DNA of 64,000 nt from NCBI GenBank assembly GCA_003864495.1, contig ML133455.1, positions 2,480,001-2,544,000 of the forward strand, given 5' to 3'. Origin of the DNA: Nemopilema nomurai. Lineage: Eukaryota > Cnidaria > Scyphozoa > Rhizostomeae > Rhizostomatidae. A program made the position numbers and the translations under genes. A model generated the notes under the pieces. That model searched no databases, was not told where the DNA came from, and saw only the letters and a list, made by a program, of their open reading frames with translations. Below are positions 49,701 to 60,583 of the stretch, piece by piece (the stretch's first letter is position 1; each line of letters begins with the position of its first letter).

Positions 49701-50885
49701 GATATTATGTGTTTTCAAATCTCTGTGCAAGATACTTTGTGAGTGAATATGATGAATGGCCAGCAAAATCTGTGCAAACTTTTTCAGTATTTCCTGGAAA
49801 ATAAAAAAGAATTATATACAAGAACGTGTTTGAATAGGTCTTGTATCATAAAATGAGCATCATAGTAAATTTCCAGTTGTCACCTGTAAAAAGATAAAGT
49901 GATTTGGACTGTTGTATGAAACCCTTTTCATATGTCTTTTATGACGTTTTTGTGTAATGAAGCTAACAAATAAAAAGCCCATATTTTCTGAAGCTTTTTA
50001 GAACCCTTTTCAATTTATTACAATGAAAAACACCAAATGCAACATTACTTCAAGGCCTATAACTATCTTGCTTTACAATTTTATATACTAAAGTACATTT
50101 CACATAGGTACCTCTTCTTCTAGCAGCATATTTTGTGACAAACGTTGTTGCAGATAATCATAAACAGTCCCTCCTGAAAAATTATGCAAGAAGTAACCTT
50201 TGTATACAAGTATTTTGTTAATATGAAGACTCTGATTTGAGTATAGATGGCACATCATATAATGATAGGTGACTAGTTGATAAAAAGTTCTTGCAAAAAT
50301 GCTCTATTATCACATTAAGTAGTAAAGACATTTTGTGGCAAACATCTTACTTATGGATGTACAATTAACATAACTGTGAGATGTGGTATTTTTATAATAG
50401 CTGATGCACAGTAACTAATACAAAGATAAGAATATATGCAATAATATATCATGTAGTAATATGTGCTTTTAATTTCAGAACATTGTAGATGTATGGCCCA
50501 TTGTCATTTATCCTACCTGGTGCATACTCCATCACAATCATGAGTGACTTCTCAGCAGTAAAGCTGTCATAATAGCCAATTATGTTAGGGTGGTGCAGCA
50601 TCTTCAATACACTTATTTCGTTTTTTGAGGCAATGCGGTCTTCAGTTGTCAAATCATCCATTGGAATCTCCTTCACAATCACAAGTTGGTTGTCGCTTAT
50701 AGAACGACACAGGTGAACAATTCTGAAATACAAACCAATACTTAGATTAGGCAGTCTCAAAGTCAACAGGCTTTCCAATTTTTTTTCAAAAGAATTTATC
50801 ATGAAACAGTGAACAATGGAGATGAAAGTCAGACTTACCCAAATGCACCACGGCCAACAGTTTTAAGCTTGTCATATTTTTCCAT
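43727..50885 (-). CDS. NEK8: NEK8 (nephrocystin-9), NIMA kinase with RCC1 repeats
   Basis: Sixteen exons: 50839-50885, 50517-50722, 50112-50173, 49620-49793, 49134-49183 (50 nt), 48654-48735, 48226-48434, 47565-47719, 46811-47004, 46206-46362, 45683-45838, 45357-45395 (39 nt), 44998-45148, 44637-44773, 44231-44389, 43727-43902. They total 2154 nt, 717 aa; human has 692. Kinase: Gly loop GRGAFG (11-16), Lys33, HRDLKTHN (128-135), DFG (149-151), SPYYLSPE activation segment (167-174) and [12 protein letters not shown] Ser-rich linker follows, then about six RCC1 blades ([40 protein letters not shown]). NEK8 acts at the inversin compartment of cilia. The tiny activation-loop exon is easy to miss but satisfies phase exactly. 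The linker exon uses a weak GTCTGT donor. Confidence 0.96.
46369..46533. repeat. Short tandem and direct repeats in a NEK8 intron
   Basis: GAGAGGTTAACCGC occurs at 46369-46382 and again at 46388-46401. GAGGTCACATAACCT is tandemly doubled at 46504-46533. The latter contains two AGGTCA nuclear-receptor half-sites, with TAACCT elements in opposite orientation. Confidence 0.8.
47299..47397. repeat. Minisatellite-like direct repeats in a NEK8 intron
   Basis: TTAGGATCGACTAGCCT occurs twice, about 28 nt apart. This is followed by two to three copies of a unit containing CTACTTGAGGCTCAGTC. It lies between NEK8 coding exons 8 and 9. Confidence 0.75.
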
Positions 50886-53800
50886 CTTCCCGCTTGATGT
50901 CAAATGGAAATAATATTTCCAGGTAGATCCTTTTTGCTTCAAACTAAGTTCCCATATGAGGGCAACTGACTATCCTCTCACTGTGACTTTAGGCATTCAT
51001 TCTACAAAGACAAGTGGAAAATCAGACTTTGTAACACCACTGGCATATAATATGATAGCATGAAACACTAGCCGCTTCATGGTAATTTAGCTACAGTCTG
51101 TACATTGCTGACGTAATGTTAATTTTAATGCCCTCTTTTCATGAGACTATGTATACCAATCTGTTATTTTTGAAACCACATAGCACATGTCACACTAAGT
51201 ACTACTTTTATTGATCTTACAGCAGTTGGGTTATTATTGACTTGGAAATCCAGGTTTTGTTGTGTGAAATTAAAACTGATACTGCATGCTATTTAGACAC
51301 AGAGCTTTTCAGTCTGGATAGTATCTAGATAGCTCTTTTTGGGCCATCTTTTCACCAAAAAAATTGAGAACTGCGCGAGAGAGCTTCGCATTGTTTCCTC
51401 TCTACAAATAGGGACCCTGTGGTCGAAATATTTAGATTCTAAATTTTCTCTCGCATGAAACAATCCACGATATCTTCTAAAAACAAAAAGAAATTCTCTT
51501 ATTTTTCTGCTTAAAAAGTACAATGTTTGGGTTATTCAAAAAAGCACTATCTTTATCTGGTATACCGGTAGAACTCATTCGATTTTCCTCAGAATGGACT
51601 CGATCCATCGTGTCCATCGTGTAAACAACACCACTCGACTTCACTGTATTAATGCTCAAAACCAGAGTTTTTTCAATAAGACTGTACTGTTACAACAAAA
51701 AATACAAAACATGGGTCAAAATAAAAATCCTTCTACAACTGTTCAACCAAAACTGGAAATGTCCTGTTTCGAGAAGCGTAAATTTACCAATGAATGGTGG
51801 GCGATATCTCCAGAACGAGCTGCCCAATTTTCAAAATTTCATCGGCGTACAAAACTTTGGCACATTTGTACACGATTATACCCAGCTACACACTTCCGCT
51901 TTTAATGTTCGAAATCATTCGATTTTTTTCTCAAAATGAGTTTCCTCCATGATGGTGTTACTACAACAACAAATGGAAGTTTAACGAACGAATACGAGAT
52001 TGTATGAAATCGAAAAGAGACTAAGCCTCAGCATGACATTTTGCAGCATGACATAAACTCGTCCCAACTGTGGGTCACTGTACAAATTACATTCAAAATC
52101 AAAGCCATGACGGTGCTTGAGTAAGCCATATAGACCTTAAGACGTATGCTTCGTAAACACTCATGGTTTTTTAGTTCAATCGAGCTCATTATGATCTTCA
52201 ATGACTTTCCTACCTACAAGGAAATGCCAAAATTTGTTAAGGAAGTTCCGAAAGGATGTCATAACTTCAGACAAAATATATCTGATTCTACAAATATTTT
52301 CTTTTAAAATGAGTTTGGTACCTCTGGGAGATAATAGGTTTCATGAACTCTTTATTTCTGATCCTGGGAGAGTAAAAATGTACATTCGGGACCAGCGCGT
52401 GCATCTCTAACAATGTTGCAGAATTAAGGCGTTTGCCTAAGGATTAGAGGCCAGAAGGAAGTGCAGTATCCTATAAATTATCAGCAAGCAAAATGTCTGG
52501 AAGCGGGGTAAACCAAAAAAGACTTCCTCTCAAAGAGAGTCCCCACAGAAAGCTGTTACGCGATAGTGGGAAACGGAAGCTTCCTTTTTGCTCTTAACTG
52601 TTTATCTGTAATTCCTTTGGATTAAGAGTCTTACTTTTAGATAAAGGAGAATTCTGTGATGCAATGTGTACAACACAAGATTTTTTGCAAAGTGTACTCA
52701 CTATCAACAAACCTTCAGTTGTACCCATGCAGAAGCAAAGTATGGTTTTGTTCAAGGCAAAACAATTAAATTCTAAGCAAAGATTGGCTCCCTTCGCGCA
52801 AACATCACTTCGCAATCTCCACGCACTAGTGTCAACACGAGTCCAGAACATAACCACTAAGGTAGACACCAAGTTATTTTTAGGGCGAGCAAATATGTTT
52901 TTCGACGCAATAGACTTTGCAACGGAAACGATACAAGGAAGTGGGGAGCATCTAAGCAAACTAAACTGCCCAAATAAGGCAAGTATTGAAAAAATCAAGA
53001 CGGCTGTGGCTGTCTTCTATGCAGCCACTGTTAGTCAAAATACAGCTAGACGTTGAAAAGTGACGGGGAGAATTTCTGCTTGAGCAACACAAAGTCAGGA
53101 TGCTTGGTATGTAGATATTACTAGAAATTTCAGACTGTTTATTCGTAAAGTCGATTCAATGCCCAATTAATTCATTACAACATTCATTGTAATTGATAAA
53201 AGCTGTTCCTGTCCTTAAGCTATCCATCAATCTCATGTGTTGTAATAACTACAGCCACCGTTAGTCACGTCAGCAGGGGCATGGGGGAAAGGGGTGGCTT
53301 ACCCCCTCTACTTTAAAAAGGCCTCTTTTAGTAGAACAAATTTTGCATAACACAAAGGTTGCCTGTTTCGTTTGGATAAAGTTTTTTTCATGCAAACTTT
53401 TGCAGGTTTACATGTAAAGCCCTAGTGAGCTTTCTTTTTTCATGATTTGCAGGGCAACAAATATTTTTTGCAGGGAAAATTTACCCATCAAACACCCACC
53501 CCCTCTACCATCTTCAACTCATACCATGAAGTGCCACCCCTTACTACAGCTGCCCCTTTCTCCATCGTATATGGAGTACACTTTTTTAACTATTACTATT
53601 TCTTGCGCATTTTATTTGAATTTGGTGTCTACCCTTTTTTGTTTATAGATCAAATGCTGATGCTACCGTCGTTGAGCATTTCAATGAAATTTATTAAACT
53701 TAATTAAAACATCATTAGCGCTTTCTCTTTTTCCTCTCTTTTCTTAAGAAATGAAACTAAAAGAAAGTTGTCACCTTATATATTCTAGCTGCAAAGATAA

Positions 53801-53914
53801 ATGCTCTGCTTTTTATCAGCTTTCCCTTCCATATGGGCATTCTTCAAACGGTGAGCAGATTTTGATTACAAGTGTTGTATAAAGATATTAGTTTCAGAAT
53901 TGTTGTTTCTACAG
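50886..53914. other. Interval upstream of NEK8, no firm gene
   Basis: Overlapping ORFs at 51293 (-), 51594/51652 (+), 52594 (-) and 52664 (+) show no known motif. The longest, a plus-strand 130-codon frame at 52664-53056, is overlapped antisense by a 134-codon frame, so base composition alone may explain both. Polypyrimidine-rich sequence with small ORFs fills 53440-53710. Confidence 0.45.
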
Positions 53915-55509
53915 TTGCATTGCAAAATGACGTCTGGGAGAAGGCCTGTGGAGAAAGCATAATGTTTCCTGTAGAAAGTAATGTGACCCTCAAGCCATTA
54001 TCATTGGATCTATTTTCAAACTCGTTACATTAAAGCTAAACACTTTGTTCTTTACTTTAGAAAGTATTTTTATTAAGCTTCTTCTGTTTCGTATACGTAA
54101 CACTCTTTAAGAAAATCAAATACATATCATTCAACACTGAGTTATCTTAAAGTCTTGTTTATCATAGCAAATGATAGAAAATATGCCTGTTATGGAGGTG
54201 AAGACTTTTCCGAGATCTTGTCTTGACTACCAGAGAGCTGGACAGAGAGCCAATGGACTTTATTCCATTGTGGGACCAAACGGGGAATCGCTGACAGTTT
54301 ACTGCGACTTTTCATCAGAACCAGGGGCAGCATGGACTTTGGTTGTGTCATGGGCCTTGAAGAACAACAAAATCTTCCAATCCACAACGTATACTGTGGA
54401 TATGCCAGTGAACGAAAGAACGCCAAATTGGGTATCATACAGGTCAGAATTCGTTAGCGTAACGAAATAGGGAACATTATACCAGTGCCTAGAAATTCAG
54501 GCGAAAAAGGGCATAGTGAGTGTTGATTGCAGTGGCGTAGCTAGGGAGAATTTTAGTACCACGCCCTTGAGAATGCTGGAAAACGACCTAGACTTTTTGA
54601 CTACACTTGGCACATTGTCTATGATAAAATGCTGCAGATCCCATGGTTAACTATCCATGATAGTCTTACGAACACATGAGAGAAGATTTTAAAAAACAAA
54701 CTGTTTTCTTTTTTTGTCGTTTCATTGTATGTTATCACTTTTTGGCAAATGACGCCTTGTTGTTCTTATTTATTTTTTGTCACATACCCCTCTTCCAGGT
54801 ACAAATTTGCGGTTCCCCCTCACTACGCTACTGGTTGATTGTAGTAAAAATGATTATTTTTGGGAGAGTAGTTTAGAAGCTTGGGATCAACTGCATTAAT
54901 TCTATTGCGTCCGTTTTTTACTTTCTTTTTCGCACGCTTTTCTTTAACGTAGGCTGCCCAATACTATATTTCTCCAGCAATCATTTCTTTAAAATTGGAA
55001 TAAATAAGGCCCAGAATAATAAAGACAAAAGCCTGTCGATCTTTATTGCTTTTCGTTTAGGATCGAATGTATTGCAATAGTTTTTCCCCAGGCTTTCGAA
55101 GGCTCAGATGCTCTCCATCAAAACCCGATCGACGCACTGGAGGGCAACATGCAGTTTCAACAAGTATGGGGTAGATCTGACAGACTACCTTCGAGTGAAT
55201 TTCAAGTCAATTGATCTCACGAGCTTCCTTGGGAGTTGGGAATGCAAGAAAGTTGAATACATCAACATACGTGGTCATGCAGCCTCGCACAAGACTGCCG
55301 CCTTTTGGCAAGTGCTCAGTACATATACTTTCACAATCGACAGCCCCGCTTCAGGCATAGATGCGAATTTGGAGCGAAAAAAGGCTCCGTTGCGAGTGAA
55401 GACAATTTCGGATATTACGGTGTCACCAACACGAGATTCAGATGCACTGAAAATCAAGAGTCAACCACCCAGTTCTGGTTCGGAGGCTATGCGTAATGCC
55501 ATGCGATAA
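53915..55509 (+). pseudogene. Skeletal-organic-matrix-protein-5-like gene with frameshift
   Basis: Exon 54168-54442 encodes PRSCLDYQRAGQRANGLY, then VYCDFSSEPGAAWTLVVSW, the start of a fibrinogen-related domain. It joins in phase (AG plus G) to 55092-55509, with STHWRATCSFN, DCK-like WECKKVEYINIRG and then DSPASG. There the homologous frame is lost: the expected ending (RCEFGAKKGSVASEDNFGYY through TTQFWFGGYA, stop 55496) continues in another frame, so about one base is missing near 55341-55362, next to a CCCC run. In the original frame the ORF ends unrelated at 55509. A possible earlier exon is 53915-53970 (NDVWEKACGESIMF). Coral skeletal matrix protein 5 is a secreted or membrane protein with this layout. 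A sequencing indel or a true pseudogene are both possible. Confidence 0.65.
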
Positions 55510-58500
55510 TTTCAACAAACTCCTATATTATGAGTACAGCTAGTTCTATTTTGAGCTTTCCTCGATTTGCATTTAATAATACTTCAGCAACAGAGGTGAA
55601 TTTTCTTTCAACTTCTTTCTGTCCCTCATTCCCCAAGTTCAACAGCACAAAATATATTTACCAAACGCAATCAACAATCGATTTAAAGTTTTCGAATAGA
55701 ATTTTGTATCTTTGTTGGTTTTGGGATAAGGGGGTTGGAGCAACACTTTTTTGATCAGGTGCGCCTAAGCAGAGGCATGTTTGCAACATGGCAGAGATTT
55801 AATAAACACACTGTAGTTCAATTCAATTCAGGCGTGCGGATTGATTGTTTAGTCAAAGTGATCACATGGGGGCCGCATCGTCTTGTATCACACCACAAGC
55901 AGCAATATTTGAAGTGATCACATGAACATCTGCTGTTTTCAACCTTGGTTGCAACCTTGATAGCTAAGAGTTTCAATAATTAGATGGCCCAGTCCCCTGA
56001 GCTAAGCTGCGTTTTAACCCCGTCTAACTGAACAAATACTGCCGACTTCGGCAATTTACTGGATCAAGATCTAAAATTCAGAGTTGTTAAACTTCCTCCA
56101 GACAAAAACATCCTAGAAGGCAAACCTTCCCCACAAAATAATAAAAATTGGGCTTGTCTTAGGTTTGTCATAGAAACTTCTATTGTGTTTTCGAGGACCT
56201 GCCTCCAGTCAGTGGCCGTGCGAACGTAATGTTTTCCTGACTCTTTTTCAGTTGCTCTTGTATTATTTTTTGCAAATACACTCGAAATCTGAAGTAGGCA
56301 AATTTTATGCTCTCTGATGATAGCACGAATAGCCTTTGATCTCCTACTTAACCCAGGGAACCAGCGTTTTGGAAACGCTCTATTATAGTTATGCATGACA
56401 ATTGAAGAGCGCCTTCGGACGATCCCATAATCTTGCATGGATCCATAAGGTTCCGAACGCATATGAAGATGAATATTTCAAAAATCTTTTTCACTTGAGA
56501 TGGATGTTGATTTCCGGTATAGCTAGTATGACCGCGCCACTGCAAAAACATTTAGTTCTCACACAACCCGGCATGGAAAAGTGAAATTGCACAAAGACAC
56601 TGTTTGTGCAAAAACTGACAATCTAAAAACGTTAATAAAACATTTAATCGTCTTATAATCTAGTTGATCCAAAGCACTATACTTTTTAAGCAAAACATTT
56701 CTTATCCACAATAAGCAAAATTTTGTCATCAATGTTAGGCATGGCAAAATCAAGCGTCAGAGTAAGCGCAAGATAGCTTATTCAGAGTTATGAACATCAA
56801 TTCGCTGCTTGCACAAATGGTTCGGTCGCTTTATAGTGAACTCATAACATCAGAAAGTCACCAAAAGCTTTCGACACTCGCTAAATTGAACTTTAAGTGC
56901 CACGACCCTCATAGAGTGGGTTTGACAATTCAAGGATTAGTTCACAAGAACGAGCATAAACGACCGGTCATGTACGTTGATCGATGGGGTTAGTTTCAAG
57001 GGCTCGTTCTTGATCATGCCTTGAAATATAGAAATGTCCATTGCAGATGACTGATAAAAAGAGCATCTATAAATTGCTCGCATCAATTAACAAATTGAAT
57101 TGCACAGAGTATCAATTAACGGGATGGGTAAAATTCTTTAAATGAGCTGATTTACTTAATCGGAATAATTACAAAGCATACACAGATGAAGTATTTGTCA
57201 AATAACCCACCTAACCAGTTCGAAACGGTTTTGCGAATTTTTCTGGTGTACACTAGCCTACCATTAAAATTTCAACACGGTTCAATTTTTGTTCGGTTGT
57301 GTTAAATCAAAGAGTTTTTTACTTTTATGACCACCCTCCTTATCCAATAACCATAAACTGTTAGAAGTTTTTTTTATATTCTTTACTTTATCTTCTGAAT
57401 TCCCAGAAACTGAAAACCTTTGGGAACCTCTAATTTACAGCGAGGGAAAGGGTAGATGAATTTTCTATTTTAGTTTGGTATTGGCATATGACTGCCATAT
57501 TGTTAAGCATCTTAAAGATCTCAGTGTCATTCTATTCTTAATTTGTTTGACATGTTGTAAAAGTTTTTATAAGAAACCTAGCTTGGATTACTCTGTGTAC
57601 CACTACATATAGTGAATCTGGTACCCAGGGTACGCTTGGGTCATAGAACTAAAAGTTTCCTAATTTGTCACCCGTTTCTAGTACTGAAAGTTTCTTATTT
57701 TTAGATAAGCATTTAGCGTCAAACTTTGCACTTTTCTTCAAGTATGAATTGTGTTCAAGTTTTTATAACACAACAGCAAGGTTTAATGCCGTGTCTCTTG
57801 TAATCATAACCACGAGGACTGCTTGCGGAACATTGACTGAAAAACTGATACTGTAAAAGCAGTTATGTAAAAGTATTTCATTGCAAAGTTATCGGAACAC
57901 ACTTTCCGCTTCAAATAAACTCAATATCCTGTGCTATTTGTGCTACAAAAATGTGTTAGCAAATTAAATCAAGCAAGAATGGATTGTTGACTTATTATTT
58001 TCCGGCTCACCTTATTTTTTCGGGTTTTTAAAAAATATTGATTTAGTTCTAAAAGTTTCTTAAAGTTTTGGGCTCTATCACTAGGTTACCTATAAACCGA
58101 ATCCTTATATAAAAAGACATGTATTGTCCAATCCTGGACATTGAGTGACTGTGATGCACAAACAACAGCAACAATAATGGCGGCCCATTCATTCATCACA
58201 ACAAATCTACAACCAGGCAAGGAAAGTTCAGTGGAGAACGAGAGAGGCGCAGGTTCAGAGTGGTACAGAGCGAGTGCCACAATTAGGAGTCGCTGGGTAC
58301 ATCAACATTGACTTTAAATACATCAATTTAAAGGAGCTACACAAGATCAGTTTCACAAAATCCACAATCCACTCAGATGTCATTCTTGTGGTGGTAGGGC
58401 TTCTGAACTCTTCAGTGTCACAAAAAGAGAAACTCATTTCTTTCATTATCACAAATGAAATACAGTCCACCACCGCCTATTTATCTCACTTGCCGCCCCT

Positions 58501-58633
58501 GACCTTGGTTGCTTTTTCCCATCCAACACAAAGATCCCCAAATGCTTCCGTGTTAGCTCGGCCCAGTCTTCTAACATCAGTTGTGGTTCCTGGTATTCGA
58601 GAGGAAGAAAATTAGTGCAGCATATCGAGCATA
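55510..58633. other. Interval between matrix-protein-like gene and SGNH hydrolase
   Basis: No firm gene. A minus-strand 132-codon ORF at 56064-56462 and a plus-strand 113-codon ORF at 58274-58615 have no recognisable motif and are overlapped by other frames. The sequence around 58140-58260, with a GC-richer AATAATGGCGGCC patch, may be the promoter or 5' UTR of the downstream SGNH gene. Confidence 0.4.
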
Positions 58634-59260
58634 ATGTCAGCAATTAAAAAGCTGAGATTGCTTTGCTTTGGAGACTCTTTAACCGAAGGCTGGTACCAAA
58701 ATGGATCCAAATTTCACCCTTACACGATAAGATTGGGTGAGTTGTTCAAAGAACACAACAAAGAAGTTGAAATCGTCAATCATGGCATCAGTGGTGAATT
58801 TGTGTACCCGGAAATGGTAGCAAGATTGCCAGGAATTCTTGAAAAAGAGACCAGATTCGACTTTGCTATCATTCTTGGCGGTACAAATGATTTGTCAGAC
58901 CTTCACGGTGCGCAGAAAGTTGATCTCTTCAAGAATATAAAACAATTGCACCAGTTTGCTCACGATAGGGGAATCAGAACATGTGCTATTACCATACCGC
59001 AAAGTGCATTCGACTCACACCCTCAATCAGGCGAGTATGTTCAATACAGGGAAGCTGTAAATGGAAAGTTGCGTGAATTTGTGTCAGAAAATTCACCCTT
59101 AATGCGCCTTTGTGATTTATCGAAAAGGTTGCCAATGTTTGGAATTTGCCAAGCTGATCTTCTAAAATACTGGGATGACTATCTTCATTTTACACCCCAA
59201 GGATATGATAAAATGGCTGAACTTATTTTTGAAGTCATAAAGGATTTTGTCAACTTTTAG
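58634..59260 (+). CDS. SGNH/GDSL-type hydrolase, intronless
   Basis: A single-exon 208 aa enzyme without signal peptide, so probably cytosolic. All four SGNH blocks are visible: FGDSLTEGW with nucleophile Ser15, the Gly of HGISGEF (Gly54), GGTND (82-86) with Asn85, and the DYLH catalytic pair Asp182 and His185. Members cleave ester or thioester bonds of lipids, acetylated sugars or other small esters; the substrate cannot be read from sequence. Length and compactness are like microbial and plant arylesterase or lysophospholipase L1 types. Together with the lack of introns beside intron-rich neighbours, this suggests an old retrocopy or horizontal acquisition (inference). An AATAAA follows at 59386. 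Confidence 0.92.
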   Translation: MSAIKKLRLLCFGDSLTEGWYQNGSKFHPYTIRLGELFKEHNKEVEIVNHGISGEFVYPEMVARLPGILEKETRFDFAIILGGTNDLSDLHGAQKVDLFKNIKQLHQFAHDRGIRTCAITIPQSAFDSHPQSGEYVQYREAVNGKLREFVSENSPLMRLCDLSKRLPMFGICQADLLKYWDDYLHFTPQGYDKMAELIFEVIKDFVNF

Positions 59261-60583
59261 CAAGCTTTTGATAAAGTGGATGGACATTGTTTCCAGATGA
59301 ATTTTTTTAGTTATTAATCTAAATCTTCAGTACAATGCAGAATTTCAACAAATGGTAAAATTACCCATATCTTTTCAATTTTACTAATAAATGGTTCATG
59401 CTGCCTAGAAGTTTCATGCATACCTGAAATCTTTTCTGTGTGCCAAAATATGCTCTACCTCAGATAAATTGTACTTTGCACAGTGAGCACTGACAGTAAA
59501 GAGGAGGAGCTGTTTTACTGAAAATTCTTAGCATGTTCTTTTAAATTTAAACAGGCACATCATAAGCTGCATCTTTTTATAAATGCAGTTTTTTAAGACC
59601 TGGTGGCTAAAAATTGATGAAAGTATGAAAATTAGGAACCAATGGAGGCTGGAGGATGACAAATATTTATCCATTTTCTCATTACAATCTTGTCAAAATG
59701 TAGGTTTCCTTTTCCAATGCATGCAGAACCTAAGTGAGATTAAATTAATTTGTTATTTGAAAAATGGCTTAATCCACAGAACAGGTACCAAGGCTAGAAT
59801 GTTTAGATATTTAATCTTGGGTTTATCTTCTTATCTCTTTGAATTTAAAAACTACCAGAAAAGAAGCAGCACAACTGCAATAAACACAACTACATCTTCT
59901 TAATCTGATTTAAAAAAATTAATACATAAACGTTTTTTTCTACAATAACTTTCTGTTCAAAGTTTGCTTTGTACTTGATGAACATTAATATAAACATTAT
60001 TCATGACAAAATACTATCAAGAAGCTTAAGGTAAGACAACCTGACTTTTAATCGGGACAAGCATCTGGTTTGTGTCCTTCATATGTGTCACAGATCAGTT
60101 CTAGAAAATTATATAATGCCTTTGTCTGTAGACCTCCACTTTTCTACAATAAAGAGTTTGCTATCTCACACAATGAAACTTTTTTTAAGCATTTAGTGTC
60201 TTGCAATAGATAATTTAATAGATAAAATTCCTGTAAGTTGGGTTGTCAATTAATGAGGGTAATAAAAACAATACCAATGATTTCATTAGAATCTTATGGG
60301 TCTTCATTTTCCACTTAAAGGATGCAGAAAGCATTTACTTAACTTAAAAGAAACTAACTGTTACCTATTCACTCACTACCAACCTAAGTTGGAATTCAAT
60401 AGAATTAGGTATTGAGTCGCACCATTGATCAGGTTCACTGAGACAAACTGTATGACCATGAAACAAATTGTATGATGTATGAACAATGAACAATGCAAAT
60501 ATACAGAATAATTTGCAGGCAGAAAAATATACGAAAGGCCTTTTTTTGTTTTCCGTGTTCTGGCATCCTTTAATAACAGTCTT
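59261..60583. other. Convergent 3' interval between SGNH hydrolase and GILT
   Basis: This contains the 3' flanks of two converging genes. The ORF at 59583-59903 (+) is AT-rich and motif-free. No other feature is supported. Confidence 0.5.
59386..59391 (+). terminator. Poly(A) signal AATAAA for SGNH hydrolase
   Basis: A canonical signal 126 nt after the hydrolase stop codon on the same strand. Confidence 0.55.

Noticed and set aside
56064..56462. 132-codon minus-strand ORF considered as a receptor C-terminus
   Set aside because: No membrane segments or family motif could be seen, and other frames are also open.
58274..58615. 113-codon ORF directly upstream of the SGNH hydrolase
   Set aside because: No motif, different frame, and overlapping open frames on the minus strand; more likely 5' flank.
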